Below, piece by piece: positions 55,612-64,000 of a DNA stretch of 64,000 nucleotides. A model generated the notes under the pieces. That model did not search any database and had not been told where the DNA came from. It worked only from the letters and a program-made list of their open reading frames with translations. The position numbers and the translations under genes were made by a program. Source of the DNA: Marinomonas rhizomae (GTDB lineage Bacteria; Pseudomonadota; Gammaproteobacteria; Pseudomonadales; Marinomonadaceae); NCBI RefSeq assembly GCF_024397855.1, contig NZ_CP073343.1, positions 1,984,001-2,048,000 on the forward strand. Direction: 5' to 3'. Numbering within the stretch: position 1 is the first letter of the stretch; every line of letters starts with the position of its first letter.

Positions 55612-56077
55612 GCGTCTTTATGTCCTGCGTCATGGTAACGCTCAGCCATATGGCTATGATAAAGATGAGCGTCGAGAGTTAACTGAGCTTGGGGTGGCTG
55701 AAGTGAAAACGGCTGCCCGAGCTTTTCGCAGTAAAGGCGAACAGTTTGATGTTGTTTTTGTCAGCCCTTACATACGGGCGCAACAAACAGCGAAGGTTTT
55801 TTTGGCGGATCTTGATGTTTCTGTTGAGGTTAAAGATAGCTCTCTTATCACACCTGATGGTCGCGAAATGGATGTGGCGAATTGGCTGAATGACCAGCCT
55901 TATGAATCCATCTTATTAGTTACTCATCAGCCTTTTGCACATCAGTTTGTCGACTTTCTAGTTGATGAGCCTTTGCCTGTTAGTTTTGCTATGACAACAG
56001 CGACGATTGCTGCGGTTGAGGGTGAGTTTCTGGCGCGGGCATGTTGTCAATTCCGTTGGTGTGTCTCACCATCATAA
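55598..56077 (+). CDS. sixA: Phosphohistidine phosphatase SixA
   Basis: SixA removes phosphate from histidine, in E. coli from the nitrogen-related phosphotransferase protein NPr. The 159-residue histidine-phosphatase-family protein has the catalytic RHG at 11-13 (VLRHGNA), a conserved RELTELG (about 25-31), SPYIRAQQTA and the second catalytic His in VTHQPFAHQF. The start at 55598 is preferred over 55592 since AGGT then has a nine-base spacing. It overlaps the DUF4389 gene by 14 bases. Confidence 0.9.
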   Translation: MKKPKRLYVLRHGNAQPYGYDKDERRELTELGVAEVKTAARAFRSKGEQFDVVFVSPYIRAQQTAKVFLADLDVSVEVKDSSLITPDGREMDVANWLNDQPYESILLVTHQPFAHQFVDFLVDEPLPVSFAMTTATIAAVEGEFLARACCQFRWCVSPS

Positions 56078-56114
56078 ATTATTAATAGAATTTAATGGTT
56101 GGTAAAAAACGAGT

Positions 56115-56978
56115 ATGGGAAATGAAATTGTCTATAAGCTAGCGCATACTGAAATTGCTGCGCTTCAATGGTTGCCTAAAAATACTTCTGCATTAAAGGT
56201 GTTGTCATTGCATGGTTGGCTTGATAATGCTGCCAGCTTCTCACATTTATCTCCTCACTTGTCTGATTTCTCTCATATTGCCTTAGATCTTGCGGGGCAT
56301 GGCCTATCGCTACATCGTCCGGCTGGCAGTTTTTATCATTTGTGGGATTACGTTTTGGATGTTGTGTCCATTTTGAATCAGTCCAAGCAAAGTGTTTGGT
56401 TGATTGGTCATAGCATGGGAGGCGCTGTGGCTATGTTGGTCGCGGCGATTGCTCCAGATAAAGTTCGCGGTCTGATTGTGTTGGATAATATGGGGCCTTT
56501 AAGTGGCTCTCCTGAAAGTCGAGTTGTGACGCTGCAGCGTGCTGTGAACAAAATGGCAAAGTATCGCTTAAACAGAGAAACCAGTTATCCAACCAAAGAA
56601 GCTATGGTGTCAGCTAGAATGGAAGGTTTTACTCAATTATCCAGATCCGGCTCGAGATTGTTAGTTGAACGTGGTGCCAAGCAGAATGACGATGGTATTT
56701 GGACGTGGCGTCACGATGGGAAATTGACATTCCCTTCTCCTTTTCGAATGGATGAAGAAAGTGTTAAGGCTTTTATTCAGGAGATAAAGTGTCCTACTTT
56801 GGCTCTAGTGGCAAAAGATGGGATTTATCAAAACGACCATCAATTGGTTGAGAAACGAGCGTCCCAATTTCCATGGATTAAATTGAAATGGCTGGAAGGA
56901 AATCATCATTTTCACCTTGAGCCCGATACTTGTTTTGCGGTAGCGACTGAAATTCAGCGATTTATAGATCAAAACTAA
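56115..56978 (+). CDS. Alpha/beta hydrolase
   Basis: This 287-residue hydrolase has the oxyanion region LHGWLDNAASF (about 32-42), the nucleophile elbow GHSMGG with Ser100, a cap region (about 125-215) and the final His in EGNHHFHLEP (about 261-270). It lacks a signal peptide. It looks like a serine esterase or thioesterase of the Alpha/beta hydrolase 'MhpC-like' type; the substrate is not readable. It follows sixA by 37 bases on the same strand. Confidence 0.88.
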   Translation: MGNEIVYKLAHTEIAALQWLPKNTSALKVLSLHGWLDNAASFSHLSPHLSDFSHIALDLAGHGLSLHRPAGSFYHLWDYVLDVVSILNQSKQSVWLIGHSMGGAVAMLVAAIAPDKVRGLIVLDNMGPLSGSPESRVVTLQRAVNKMAKYRLNRETSYPTKEAMVSARMEGFTQLSRSGSRLLVERGAKQNDDGIWTWRHDGKLTFPSPFRMDEESVKAFIQEIKCPTLALVAKDGIYQNDHQLVEKRASQFPWIKLKWLEGNHHFHLEPDTCFAVATEIQRFIDQN

Positions 56979-57018
56979 TGCGTTAACCCATCCTTGCTTA
57001 GGATGAAAGGAAGGTTGT

Positions 57019-57810
57019 ATGGTCAAATTTCGTAGCGTGATATATCTATTGGCTGCTTTTAGTGGCGTTTCTTTTGCTGGGGCAGGCGTTGATCCCTACC
57101 GAGAGGCGCAATTGGTTAAGAGTAGCTCTCTAGCTGAGCAGTTCGTTGAGATTCCGCTGAGCAAGATTCAGCGTGCTGGTAGGGGTTGGGAGCCAGAAAC
57201 AGTTATTCGCTTAAAGGGCGATTACTTCTCGTCGCTGTATAAAATCAACCGTAATGCACTTATATCCGATGTGTATGCTCATTATCGTTCCCAAATGTTA
57301 ACTGACGAGCGCAGTATCCTGTTTGAATGTGAGAGTAGGAGTTGTGGGAGCAGTAATGCTTGGGCGAATAGCTTCTTCGGTGATTACCTTTTGTATGGTT
57401 CGGATCAAAGTCAGTTTCTGTTGGTGGTTAAGAATAATCAGGATGTTTACCAGATTTTATATATTAATCGTCGAGGCGCAGGTGACGTAATGGTTCGTTT
57501 GGATGAAGTGAAATCCACTGAGGCAAACGATACAGAGTTTGATATTGTTGCTCAAATGGATGTTGAAGATATCCCTAGAATTCGCCGTTTTGTTAATGAT
57601 TTACCTGCTGGGCAAAATGTAGTTGGTTTTGTTACCAGTCAAAAAACTGGTGGTTTAAGCGCTATTAAAAGCGGTGATCAACTTATTTCAACTGTGTCGG
57701 CGGGGCTTGGTGATCGATTAAAGGATAAGGTAAGATTTATTAATTTAGCGGATCTTGGTCGCGAATCTCTTGGTGTAAATCGCATATCTTTTGTTTATGC
57801 TCGTCCTTAG
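57019..57810 (+). CDS. DUF4892 exported protein
   Basis: This 263-residue protein has a signal peptide (cleavage near SFAGAG, about residue 22) and the DUF4892 layout, with a Cys pair in FECESRSCGSSNAWAN (about 102-117) that could be disulfide-bonded. Members are found in marine gammaproteobacteria and pseudomonads; role unknown. Six bases after its stop codon the patatin gene starts, so they are co-transcribed. Confidence 0.85.
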   Translation: MVKFRSVIYLLAAFSGVSFAGAGVDPYREAQLVKSSSLAEQFVEIPLSKIQRAGRGWEPETVIRLKGDYFSSLYKINRNALISDVYAHYRSQMLTDERSILFECESRSCGSSNAWANSFFGDYLLYGSDQSQFLLVVKNNQDVYQILYINRRGAGDVMVRLDEVKSTEANDTEFDIVAQMDVEDIPRIRRFVNDLPAGQNVVGFVTSQKTGGLSAIKSGDQLISTVSAGLGDRLKDKVRFINLADLGRESLGVNRISFVYARP

Positions 57811-57816
57811 GCGGTA

Positions 57817-58740
57817 ATGGTGAATACGAAAAAAACAGTTGCTCTGGTTTTAGGGAGTGGTGCAGCGCGTGGTAATGCGCACATAGGTGTGATTCAGGCT
57901 TTTGAAGATCGTGGATATGATATCGTCAGCATCTCTGGTTGCTCTATTGGGGCAATTGTTGGTGGTGTTTATGCAGCTGGAAAGCTGTCTGAGTATCGTG
58001 AGTGGGCGGAATCTTTGGATCGAATGAATGTAATTCGTCTATTGGATATGTCTATTTTAAACGGTGGCTATGTAAAAGGTGATCGTTTTTTCGAGAAAAT
58101 TCAAGATTTGATAGGAGAGCCAACTATTGAATCTTTACCTATTTCTTATACTTCGGTTGCTGTTGATCTATTGAATCAGAAAGAGTTTTGGTTTCAACGT
58201 GGCGACTTAATAAGCTCGATGCGTGCTTCCTCTGCTATACCGTCTCTGGTTTTGCCTGTGACGCTTAACGGTCGAATGTATGTCGATGGTGGGGTATTGA
58301 ACCCTTTACCTATCATTCCTTCAGTACCTGCAGGAGCGGACTATATAGTGGCCGTTGATCTTAATGGGCCAGCAGAGCAAGTTATAAATAATATCTCTGA
58401 AAGTGAGCAGGGTGGCCCTGCTTGGTGGCTGAGTACTAAAGGCTTTTTTGGGAAAAATAAAGATGGAACAGATGATAAAGTAAAGTATTCCCCAGAAAGT
58501 TGGGGGCGATTACAAACTATAAATATGATGTTTGAGACGATGCAAGAATCTCTTACTCAATATAAATTAGCTGGATATCCGCCAGATCTGCTCATATCAA
58601 TACCTAAGGATGTCTCTGGTTTCTATGAATTTTGGCGAGCCAAAGAATTGGTTGAATTTGGATATAAGACTGCTTTAAAAGCGATTGATGGTCTAGAGTC
58701 ACCAAAGTCGAGTTATTTTTCATTTCCAAAAGGCTATTAG
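57817..58740 (+). CDS. Patatin-like phospholipase (RssA type)
   Basis: This 307-residue protein has the oxyanion loop LGSGAARGNAHIG (about 12-24), the nucleophile GCSIG with Ser43, and the dyad Asp in VDGGVLNP. It lacks a signal peptide and should act in the cytoplasm or on the inner membrane. The substrate is unknown. It is the end of a co-directional run from selO; no U-rich terminator is evident in the ten bases before convergent maf. Confidence 0.9.
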   Translation: MVNTKKTVALVLGSGAARGNAHIGVIQAFEDRGYDIVSISGCSIGAIVGGVYAAGKLSEYREWAESLDRMNVIRLLDMSILNGGYVKGDRFFEKIQDLIGEPTIESLPISYTSVAVDLLNQKEFWFQRGDLISSMRASSAIPSLVLPVTLNGRMYVDGGVLNPLPIIPSVPAGADYIVAVDLNGPAEQVINNISESEQGGPAWWLSTKGFFGKNKDGTDDKVKYSPESWGRLQTINMMFETMQESLTQYKLAGYPPDLLISIPKDVSGFYEFWRAKELVEFGYKTALKAIDGLESPKSSYFSFPKGY

Positions 58741-58749
58741 CTACTGCTA

Positions 58750-59352
58750 TTAGCCTATAGGGTTTACCCCTATGTCTCTGAGTAATTTAGATAAAGATAT
58801 GAGTGGTAGTCCAATTAGGCTGTTTGGGTCATCGCCTTCCATTTTTTCAAAAAGGCACACGCCTAAACCTTCGCACTTAAAACTGCCGGCGCAATCGAGA
58901 GGCTGCTCTATAGATACGTATTGTGTAATCTCTGCAGTTGTTAGCACTCTAAAATGAACGTGGTATTCGTTTAACGTGTATTGATAAGAGCGGTCTTGCT
59001 GATTAAAAACACAGAGGCCAGTTAAAAAGCTGACTTTTTTGCCGCTAAAACTAGAAAGCTGGTTGATTGCGTTTTCAGTTGTATGTGGTTTTCCTAAAAT
59101 TTGCCCATTTAACACAGCAACTTGATCGGAAGTGATAATTAGGTCGTTTGAATTCGGTGTGTTTTGCTGGCGAGCAAAGTCAACAGCGTGGGCTTTGGCG
59201 ACGCTGAGGCGTTTTACTAAATCAATGGCGGATTCTTGACTTAATGGGCTTTCATCAATATTAGGTGAATGGCATTCAAATGGGATTTTTAGGCGTTCTA
59301 AGAGTGCTTTTCGATAAGGAGAAGATGAGCCTAATATGAGTTTTTTTTGCAT
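58750..59352 (-). CDS. Maf family nucleotide pyrophosphatase
   Basis: This 200-residue protein begins LILGSSSPYRKALLERL, the Maf signature, and carries IITSDQVAV with the catalytic Asp and a conserved C-terminal DDPNSLIGLPL. Two Maf types exist (dTTP/UTP- and m7GTP-specific); the location next to yceD-rpmF-plsX is that of E. coli YceF, the m7GTP type, so it probably clears methylated nucleotides. It is divergent from yceD with 137 bases between. Confidence 0.9.
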   Translation of the reverse strand: MQKKLILGSSSPYRKALLERLKIPFECHSPNIDESPLSQESAIDLVKRLSVAKAHAVDFARQQNTPNSNDLIITSDQVAVLNGQILGKPHTTENAINQLSSFSGKKVSFLTGLCVFNQQDRSYQYTLNEYHVHFRVLTTAEITQYVSIEQPLDCAGSFKCEGLGVCLFEKMEGDDPNSLIGLPLISLSKLLRDIGVNPIG

Positions 59353-59489
59353 TGTTTTATAATCGTTTTATTGGGATGAATGGGTATTTTACTTTTTTTT
59401 GTGTCTAATGGCTTAAAAAAGTGAAAAAAAGTGCTTTAAGAGCAGTTAGACTTTGACAAAAAGGGCCCTTAGCAATATTATCCCCCGCC

Positions 59490-60011
59490 ATGTTGAATGA
59501 TACGTTACCTAAATATTTTGACCCTCGTAAATACGCTAGCCATGAGCAAGCGATCGACGGGTACTTGCACCTTAATCAATTTAAGGAGCTTTGTGCTATA
59601 TTAGCCTCAGATGAGGGTAATGCTTTTATTCATCTAGACTTTAGAGTTGATGAGGATAGGCGCTATATTGCTACCGGTTCATTAACCGCTCAAGTACAGG
59701 TTGTTTGTCAACGTTGTATGGGGGCTGTTTCACATGATCTGGAGATAGATTTGTCGCTGGCATTCGTTTATGACGAAGATCATGCTAAGAATCTACCAAA
59801 CAATTACGATCCTGTTGTCATGACCGATGGTGAAGTAATTTTGGCAGATATGGTTGAGCAAGAAATTATACTTGCGCTACCAATTGTCGCCTATCACGAA
59901 GAAAGTGGTTGCAACCCAACAGCTGTAAAGTATGCCTCGTCTACCGATGACGCACCGGATGGCGAAAAACCGAATCCATTTAGTATATTGGCCCAATTAA
60001 AGGCCAAGTAA
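59490..60011 (+). CDS. yceD: YceD family protein (DUF177)
   Basis: This 173-residue protein has the DUF177 metal-binding-like motif CQRCMG (about 73-78), the central [10 protein letters not shown] and a conserved [15 protein letters not shown] (about 111-125). YceD is linked to 23S rRNA or large-subunit assembly in plants and bacteria by genetic evidence. It leads the yceD-rpmF-plsX-fab cluster; rpmF starts 17 bases on. The ATG lacks a strong ribosome binding site. Confidence 0.9.
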   Translation: MLNDTLPKYFDPRKYASHEQAIDGYLHLNQFKELCAILASDEGNAFIHLDFRVDEDRRYIATGSLTAQVQVVCQRCMGAVSHDLEIDLSLAFVYDEDHAKNLPNNYDPVVMTDGEVILADMVEQEIILALPIVAYHEESGCNPTAVKYASSTDDAPDGEKPNPFSILAQLKAK

Positions 60012-60028
60012 AGTTAGGAGCTCCAAAA

Positions 60029-60208
60029 ATGGCAGTACAAAAAAGTAAAGTAACTCGTTCACGTCGCGGCCAGCGCCGTTCACACGATGCTTTGACAGGT
60101 CCAACTCTTTCTGTAGAAAAGACAACTGGTGAACTTCACCGTCGTCACCATATTTCTGCAGATGGTTTTTACCGTGGCCGTCAAGTTATCACCCCTAAAG
60201 GTGAGTAA
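60029..60208 (+). CDS. rpmF: 50S ribosomal protein L32
   Basis: This 59-residue basic protein begins [20 protein letters not shown], the L32 signature, and ends RQVITPKGE. It binds 23S rRNA in the large subunit. It lacks the zinc cysteines found in some L32 proteins, so it is the zinc-free form. TTAGGAG lies just upstream. It follows yceD and precedes plsX by 11 bases, the conserved order. Confidence 0.97.
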   Translation: MAVQKSKVTRSRRGQRRSHDALTGPTLSVEKTTGELHRRHHISADGFYRGRQVITPKGE

Positions 60209-60219
60209 CTAAGATACCC

Positions 60220-61167
60220 ATGATCAGGGTAGCTTTAGACGCTATGGGCGGGGACTTAGGTCCCCGCATTGCATTTGACGGTGCGATGGAGATTCTTTCT
60301 CGCTATAGAGATGTCGTCATCACTATTTATTATTCCCCTAATTCCGGTCTGGAACTTCCTGCGCCACATGAACGCTTATCTCTAATTGCTTGCTCTGATG
60401 TTATTGATGGAGACGAAGAGATAGTGTTGTCCTTATTTCGTCGCCGAAACAGCACGCTTTACCAGTCTCTAAACGCATTGTCTGAACAGTCTTCAGATGT
60501 TGTAGTGACCTTAGGAAATACGGGGGCAATGGTTGCATTAGCGCGCCATATATTGGGCGTGTTACGTCCGAAATTATACCCAGCATTAATTAGAGAGCTA
60601 TACTCTAATCCTTTACGATGTTTGGTAGACTTGGGTGCGAATGTTCACTGTCCGCCATCTATGCTGGTTGGCTTTGCTGAGCTGGGTGCGGCTTATGTAG
60701 AAACACTAAGTGATGAACAGTCAAGGGTAGGCTTATTGAACGTTGGGGTAGAGAGCTCTAAAGGTAGTGCCGTTATTAGAGAGACTGATCGGCTTTTAGC
60801 GAGCAAGAAATGGCCTGATTATTTTGGTTATGCGGAAGGTACAGAATTGTTTGATGGCGATAAAAACGTCATTGTATGTGATGGCATGGTTGGTAATGCC
60901 GTCTTGAAAGCATCTGAGGGACTTTTGTCTTTTATGATGAGTAAGTTTAAAAAAGTGGATGGGGCATCATCCTTGTTTGAGACTTTTTACCAAACTGAGC
61001 GAAGACATGGAGCTTGTTTAGTGGGTGTTCGTGGCAATTTGGTAAAAGGTCATGGTCGTTCAGATTTGTCTGCTATGATCGGTGCGATTGAGTATGGAAT
61101 TGATATTGCGCGTGCAGATTTATATTCTGCAATAGAAGCGCGACTTTGTAGTGAGGAAGTGAAATGA
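60220..61167 (+). CDS. plsX: Phosphate acyltransferase PlsX
   Basis: PlsX makes acyl phosphate from acyl-ACP for phospholipid synthesis. The 315-residue protein begins IRVALDAMGGDLGPR, and has VVTLGNTGAMVALA (about 94-107), LVDLGANVHC (about 135-144) and VCDGMVGNAVLKASEG (about 218-233). The protein overlaps fabD by four bases (ATGA). fabH, which follows plsX in E. coli, is absent here, as in Pseudomonas. Confidence 0.95.
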   Translation: MIRVALDAMGGDLGPRIAFDGAMEILSRYRDVVITIYYSPNSGLELPAPHERLSLIACSDVIDGDEEIVLSLFRRRNSTLYQSLNALSEQSSDVVVTLGNTGAMVALARHILGVLRPKLYPALIRELYSNPLRCLVDLGANVHCPPSMLVGFAELGAAYVETLSDEQSRVGLLNVGVESSKGSAVIRETDRLLASKKWPDYFGYAEGTELFDGDKNVIVCDGMVGNAVLKASEGLLSFMMSKFKKVDGASSLFETFYQTERRHGACLVGVRGNLVKGHGRSDLSAMIGAIEYGIDIARADLYSAIEARLCSEEVK

Positions 61168-62087
61168 GCACTAAATTAGCTTTTGTTTTTCCGGGGCAGG
61201 GTTCTCAGCAATTGGGAATGTTGGCGGATTTAGCGGAGAAGCACGATATAATAGAGCAAACTTTTGTCGAAGCATCTGATGTTCTTGGCTATGATTTATG
61301 GGACCTTGTGCAAAACGATGCTGAGAAGCTTAGTCAGACAGATAAGACTCAGCCAGCTTTGTTGACGGCTAGCGTAGCTCTATGGCGTCTTTGGGGGCAG
61401 CAGGGAGGCGATAAACCTGCATATGTTGCTGGGCATAGTCTTGGTGAGTATTCTGCTTTGGTGTGCGCTGGTGTAATCGCTTTCGCTGATGCGGTAGAGC
61501 TTGTGAAGTTGCGTGGTGAATATATGCAGCAAGCGGTTCCTGCTGGTGAAGGTGCAATGGCCGCTATTATCGGTCTTGATGATGATAAAGTGGTTGCTGC
61601 ATGTGAGTCTGCTCCGGGTATTGTTAGCGCTGTTAATTTCAACTCTCCTGGTCAGGTGGTTATTGCTGGTCATGTTGCCGCGGTTGAGGCTGCAATGGTA
61701 AATGCTAAAGAAGCGGGTGCTAAGCGTGCCTTGCCTTTGCCTGTTAGCGTTCCTTCTCATTGTGAGCTTATGATCCCAGCTGGTACTAAGTTAGCAGAGA
61801 AGCTAGACACGATTGTATTTAATGCGCCTTCTTACACTTTGGTGCAGAATGTTACAGCTCAAGCGGTATCTGACCCTTCTCTGATTAAGGCAAACTTGGT
61901 TTCTCAGTTAAGTGAGCCTGTTTTGTGGACGCAAACTGTTGTGTTGCTTTCTGAATTGGGTGTAACCTCAACTATTGAATGTGGCCCAGGCAAAGTGCTA
62001 AGTGGTCTTAATAAGCGTATAGTTAAAGGCTTAGAGACATCTTCTCTAGGTGATTTGGCTGGATTTGAAGCGGCTTTGTCTGCGTAA
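61164..62087 (+). CDS. fabD: Malonyl-CoA-ACP transacylase FabD
   Basis: FabD moves malonyl groups from CoA to the acyl carrier protein. The 307-residue protein has FVFPGQGSQ (about 7-15), the nucleophile GHSLGEYSAL with Ser92, and the catalytic His in SVPSHCELM near 199. SD GAGGAAG lies in the plsX tail. fabG follows after 61 bases. Confidence 0.97.
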   Translation: MSTKLAFVFPGQGSQQLGMLADLAEKHDIIEQTFVEASDVLGYDLWDLVQNDAEKLSQTDKTQPALLTASVALWRLWGQQGGDKPAYVAGHSLGEYSALVCAGVIAFADAVELVKLRGEYMQQAVPAGEGAMAAIIGLDDDKVVAACESAPGIVSAVNFNSPGQVVIAGHVAAVEAAMVNAKEAGAKRALPLPVSVPSHCELMIPAGTKLAEKLDTIVFNAPSYTLVQNVTAQAVSDPSLIKANLVSQLSEPVLWTQTVVLLSELGVTSTIECGPGKVLSGLNKRIVKGLETSSLGDLAGFEAALSA

Positions 62088-62148
62088 TAGAATTTTATTA
62101 TTTGTTCGTAAAAAATATACGATTCGACATATATTGTAGGAGACAAGC

Positions 62149-62883
62149 ATGAGTCTTGAAGGAAAAATTGCTCTAGTAACTGGAGCTACTCGTGGCATAG
62201 GTAAAGCCATTGCTGTTGCTCTAGTAGAGCAGGGAGCAACCGTAATTGGTACTGCTACTAGCGAGTCTGGTGCACAAAGCATTTCAGAGTACCTGGGAGC
62301 TAATGGTAAAGGCTGGGTGCTTGATGTGTCATCAAGTGAATCAGTTGACGCTGTAATTAAAGAAATTACAGCTGAATTTGGTGCACCAACGGTTCTTGTT
62401 AACAACGCTGGCATTACTCGTGATAACTTGATGATGCGAATGAAAGAAGATGAGTGGGATCAGGTGATCAACACCAACCTAACTTCTGTTTTTCGTGTCA
62501 CAAAAGCTTGCTTACGCGGCATGACTAAAGCAAAATTTGGTCGTGTGATTAGTATTAGTTCCGTTGTCGGTTCCATGGGCAACGGTGGCCAAACAAATTA
62601 TTCTGCAGCGAAAGCTGGCTTAGAAGGCTTTAGCCGTTCGTTAGCAGCGGAAATTGCGTCTCGTGGTATCACGGTAAACTGTGTTGCTCCAGGATTCATT
62701 GAAACAGATATGACTAAGGTGTTACCTGATGAGCATAAGGCTAAATTAGTCGAAAAAGTGCCTTCATCGCGTCTTGGTCAACCAGAAGAAATTGCGGCAG
62801 CTGTCGCATTTTTGGCGTCAAATGGCGCCGCTTACATTACCGGTGAGACATTACATGTCAATGGCGGTATGTATATGTCGTAA
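62149..62883 (+). CDS. fabG: 3-oxoacyl-ACP reductase FabG
   Basis: FabG reduces 3-oxoacyl-ACP with NADPH in fatty acid elongation. The 244-residue short-chain dehydrogenase has TGATRGIGKAIA (about 11-22), NNAGITRDNLMMRM (about 84-97), the catalytic Tyr-Lys in NYSAAKAG and the C-terminal YITGETLHVNGGMYM. TAGGAGACAAGC precedes the ATG. Confidence 0.97.
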   Translation: MSLEGKIALVTGATRGIGKAIAVALVEQGATVIGTATSESGAQSISEYLGANGKGWVLDVSSSESVDAVIKEITAEFGAPTVLVNNAGITRDNLMMRMKEDEWDQVINTNLTSVFRVTKACLRGMTKAKFGRVISISSVVGSMGNGGQTNYSAAKAGLEGFSRSLAAEIASRGITVNCVAPGFIETDMTKVLPDEHKAKLVEKVPSSRLGQPEEIAAAVAFLASNGAAYITGETLHVNGGMYMS

Positions 62884-62969
62884 TTTGAGTTGAATTTTAT
62901 ATTTAATTCAACGAAAATACGTCTCCGGTTCATGTCGAGAATCACACCTTTTTTTGGTGATCGAATTTT

Positions 62970-62975
62970 TATAAT
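62970..62975 (+). promoter_or_regulatory. Candidate -10 element for acpP
   Basis: TATAAT lies 42 bases before acpP in the 134-base gap after fabG. No clean -35 is found. An internal acpP promoter is expected, since acyl carrier protein is needed in excess over the enzymes of the cluster. Confidence 0.4.
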
Positions 62976-63017
62976 ATGCTCACACTGAGCTGTTAATGAG
63001 TAGAGTAGGAACTTCTA

Positions 63018-63251
63018 ATGAGTAGCATTGAAGAACGCGTTAAGAAAATCGTTTGTGAACAACTAGGCGTTAAAGAAGAAGATGTTGTTGCTTCAGCATC
63101 TTTTGTTGATGACCTAGGTGCAGATTCCCTAGATACAGTTGAGCTAGTAATGGCTCTTGAAGAGGAATTTGATACTGAAATTCCTGATGAAGAAGCAGAA
63201 AAAATCACTACTGTACAAGCAGCGAACGATTACATTAACGCTAACTTGTAA
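63018..63251 (+). CDS. acpP: Acyl carrier protein AcpP
   Basis: AcpP carries acyl chains on 4'-phosphopantetheine. The 77-residue acidic protein has the attachment site [12 protein letters not shown] with Ser37, and ends ANDYINANL. It has its own likely promoter and a hairpin downstream, so its mRNA can be made alone. Confidence 0.98.
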   Translation: MSSIEERVKKIVCEQLGVKEEDVVASASFVDDLGADSLDTVELVMALEEEFDTEIPDEEAEKITTVQAANDYINANL

Positions 63252-63274
63252 TATATTGGTGAACTGAGTTTTCC

Positions 63275-63310
63275 GAAAAGCCGCTTGTATTCGTTACAGC
63301 GGCTTTTCTT
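63275..63310 (+). terminator. Hairpin between acpP and fabF
   Basis: The stem GAAAAGCCGC / GCGGCTTTTC, extended by TGTA / TACA around a TTCG loop, is followed by TTATTAAT. The U-run is short, so it probably lowers rather than stops transcription into fabF. Confidence 0.7.
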
Positions 63311-63355
63311 ATTAATAGCTCTTAATGATTGAGAGCGATTTGCTGGAGAAATCTT

Positions 63356-64000
63356 ATGTCTCGTCGTCGGGTAGTAGTCACAGGAATGGGAATGGTGACA
63401 CCCCTTGGCAATAATGTGAAAGATACGTGGGATAACATCTTGGAAGGCAAGAGTGGTGTATCGGAGATCACTTCTTTTGATGCTAGCCAGTTTTCTACCC
63501 GTTTTGCAGCACAAGTAAATGACTTTGATGCAACTCAATATATGAGTGTCAAAGAAGCTCGCAAAATGGATCTTTTCATTCAATATGGCATCGCAGCTGC
63601 AGTGCAAGCTTTAGAGGATGCTGACCTTAATGCTGATACAGCGGATTTAACCCGCGTTGGCTGTGCGATAGGTTCAGGGATTGGTGGTTTACCAATGATT
63701 GAAAAAAACCTAGAGCTATTGAATGAATCTGGCCCAAAACGTATTTCTCCTTTTTTTGTTCCAGGCGCGATTATTAATATGATTTCAGGTCATGTTGCGA
63801 TTCGTTTTGGTTTTAAAGGCCCAAATATTTCTATTGTCACTGCTTGTACTACAGGTACGCATAATATCGGTATGGCTGGGCGTATGATTGCCTATGGTGA
63901 TGCGGATGTGATGATTGCCGGTGGTGCTGAGATGGCTATTACGCCATTAGGTATCGGCGGCTTCGGTGCTGCTAGGGCTTTATCTACTCGTAATGATGAT
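63356..64000 (+). CDS. fabF: 3-oxoacyl-ACP synthase II FabF, N-terminal part (cut by window edge)
   Basis: FabF condenses malonyl-ACP with acyl-ACP and adapts membrane lipids to temperature. Only the first 215 codons are in the window; the C-terminal half is beyond base 64000. It begins MSRRRVVVTGMGMVTPLG and holds the nucleophile Cys164 in TACTTGTHNIG and GCAIGSGIGGL (about 101-111). TGCTGGAGAA precedes the ATG. It lies 104 bases after acpP, behind an attenuating hairpin. Confidence 0.96.
   Translation, partial: MSRRRVVVTGMGMVTPLGNNVKDTWDNILEGKSGVSEITSFDASQFSTRFAAQVNDFDATQYMSVKEARKMDLFIQYGIAAAVQALEDADLNADTADLTRVGCAIGSGIGGLPMIEKNLELLNESGPKRISPFFVPGAIINMISGHVAIRFGFKGPNISIVTACTTGTHNIGMAGRMIAYGDADVMIAGGAEMAITPLGIGGFGAARALSTRNDD

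Noticed and set aside
1..64000. CRISPR array, tRNA, rRNA, insertion sequence or prophage
   Set aside because: No regularly spaced repeats with unique spacers, no cloverleaf-like intergenic sequence, no transposase and no phage structural genes were found on reading through the window.

Overview
The window is a 64 kb piece of a gammaproteobacterial chromosome. The A+T-rich but balanced base composition and the gene families point to a marine Oceanospirillales-type bacterium; Marinomonas is my best guess, inferred from gene content and protein flavour rather than from any marker gene. Gram-negative envelope and tRNA-modification genes (lpxH, bepA-like, miaE, trmJ, queC/queE, efpL, selO) support Gammaproteobacteria. 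There is no rRNA, tRNA, CRISPR array, insertion sequence or prophage. Most of the window is housekeeping DNA.

Layout. 1-8.4 kb: 5' part of a chemoreceptor gene, a GNAT acetyltransferase, MarC, RraA, an acidic unknown, an M14 carboxypeptidase with a MazG-like pyrophosphohydrolase, EfpL, TrmJ and a membrane-bound DnaJ/SH3 protein. 8.4-12.3 kb: a DISM-type membrane EAL protein and moaC-moaD-moaE. 12.3-14.9 kb: the most accessory-looking part, with a lone tyrosine recombinase and three tandem paralogous genes for tiny exported proteins of unknown function. 14.9-20.8 kb: BepA-like protease, TusA-like protein, PerM-family membrane protein, a GH13 glucosidase and an MFS carrier. 20.8-26.2 kb: LysR regulator and leuC-leuD-leuB-asd. 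26.2-28.6 kb: a DUF3307 membrane protein and a SatD-family protein behind an unusual operator array, then a ribosome hibernation factor. 28.8-33.6 kb: acnB and a pseudokinase/SUMF1-like membrane protein. 33.7-37.6 kb: miaE, an unknown, lpxH, ppiB, queE, queC. 37.8-43 kb: a MarR-GNAT fusion with azlC-azlD, then glnS-cysS. 43-52.8 kb: UspA, two unknown membrane proteins, topA operon, lexA, dinG and an RhlB-like helicase. 52.8-59.4 kb: selO, gpsA, DUF4389, sixA, hydrolase, DUF4892, patatin, maf. 59.5-64 kb: yceD-rpmF-plsX-fabD-fabG-acpP-fabF, the last cut by the window edge.

How the genes work together. Several blocks are clear pathways: molybdopterin synthesis (moaCDE), leucine and aspartate-semialdehyde synthesis (leuCDB, asd), queuosine precursor synthesis (queC, queE), the SOS switch (lexA and dinG sharing two LexA boxes), and fatty acid initiation and elongation (plsX to fabF).

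The best candidates for something undescribed are: (1) four 20-bp palindrome-like sites at an exact 28-bp period upstream of the satD/DUF3307 pair; (2) the three tandem exported micro-proteins preceded by a nine-residue leader ORF; (3) a pseudokinase-transmembrane-SUMF1 protein; and (4) the MarR-GNAT fusion translationally coupled to azlC and azlD. No complete new defence or mobile system was found.
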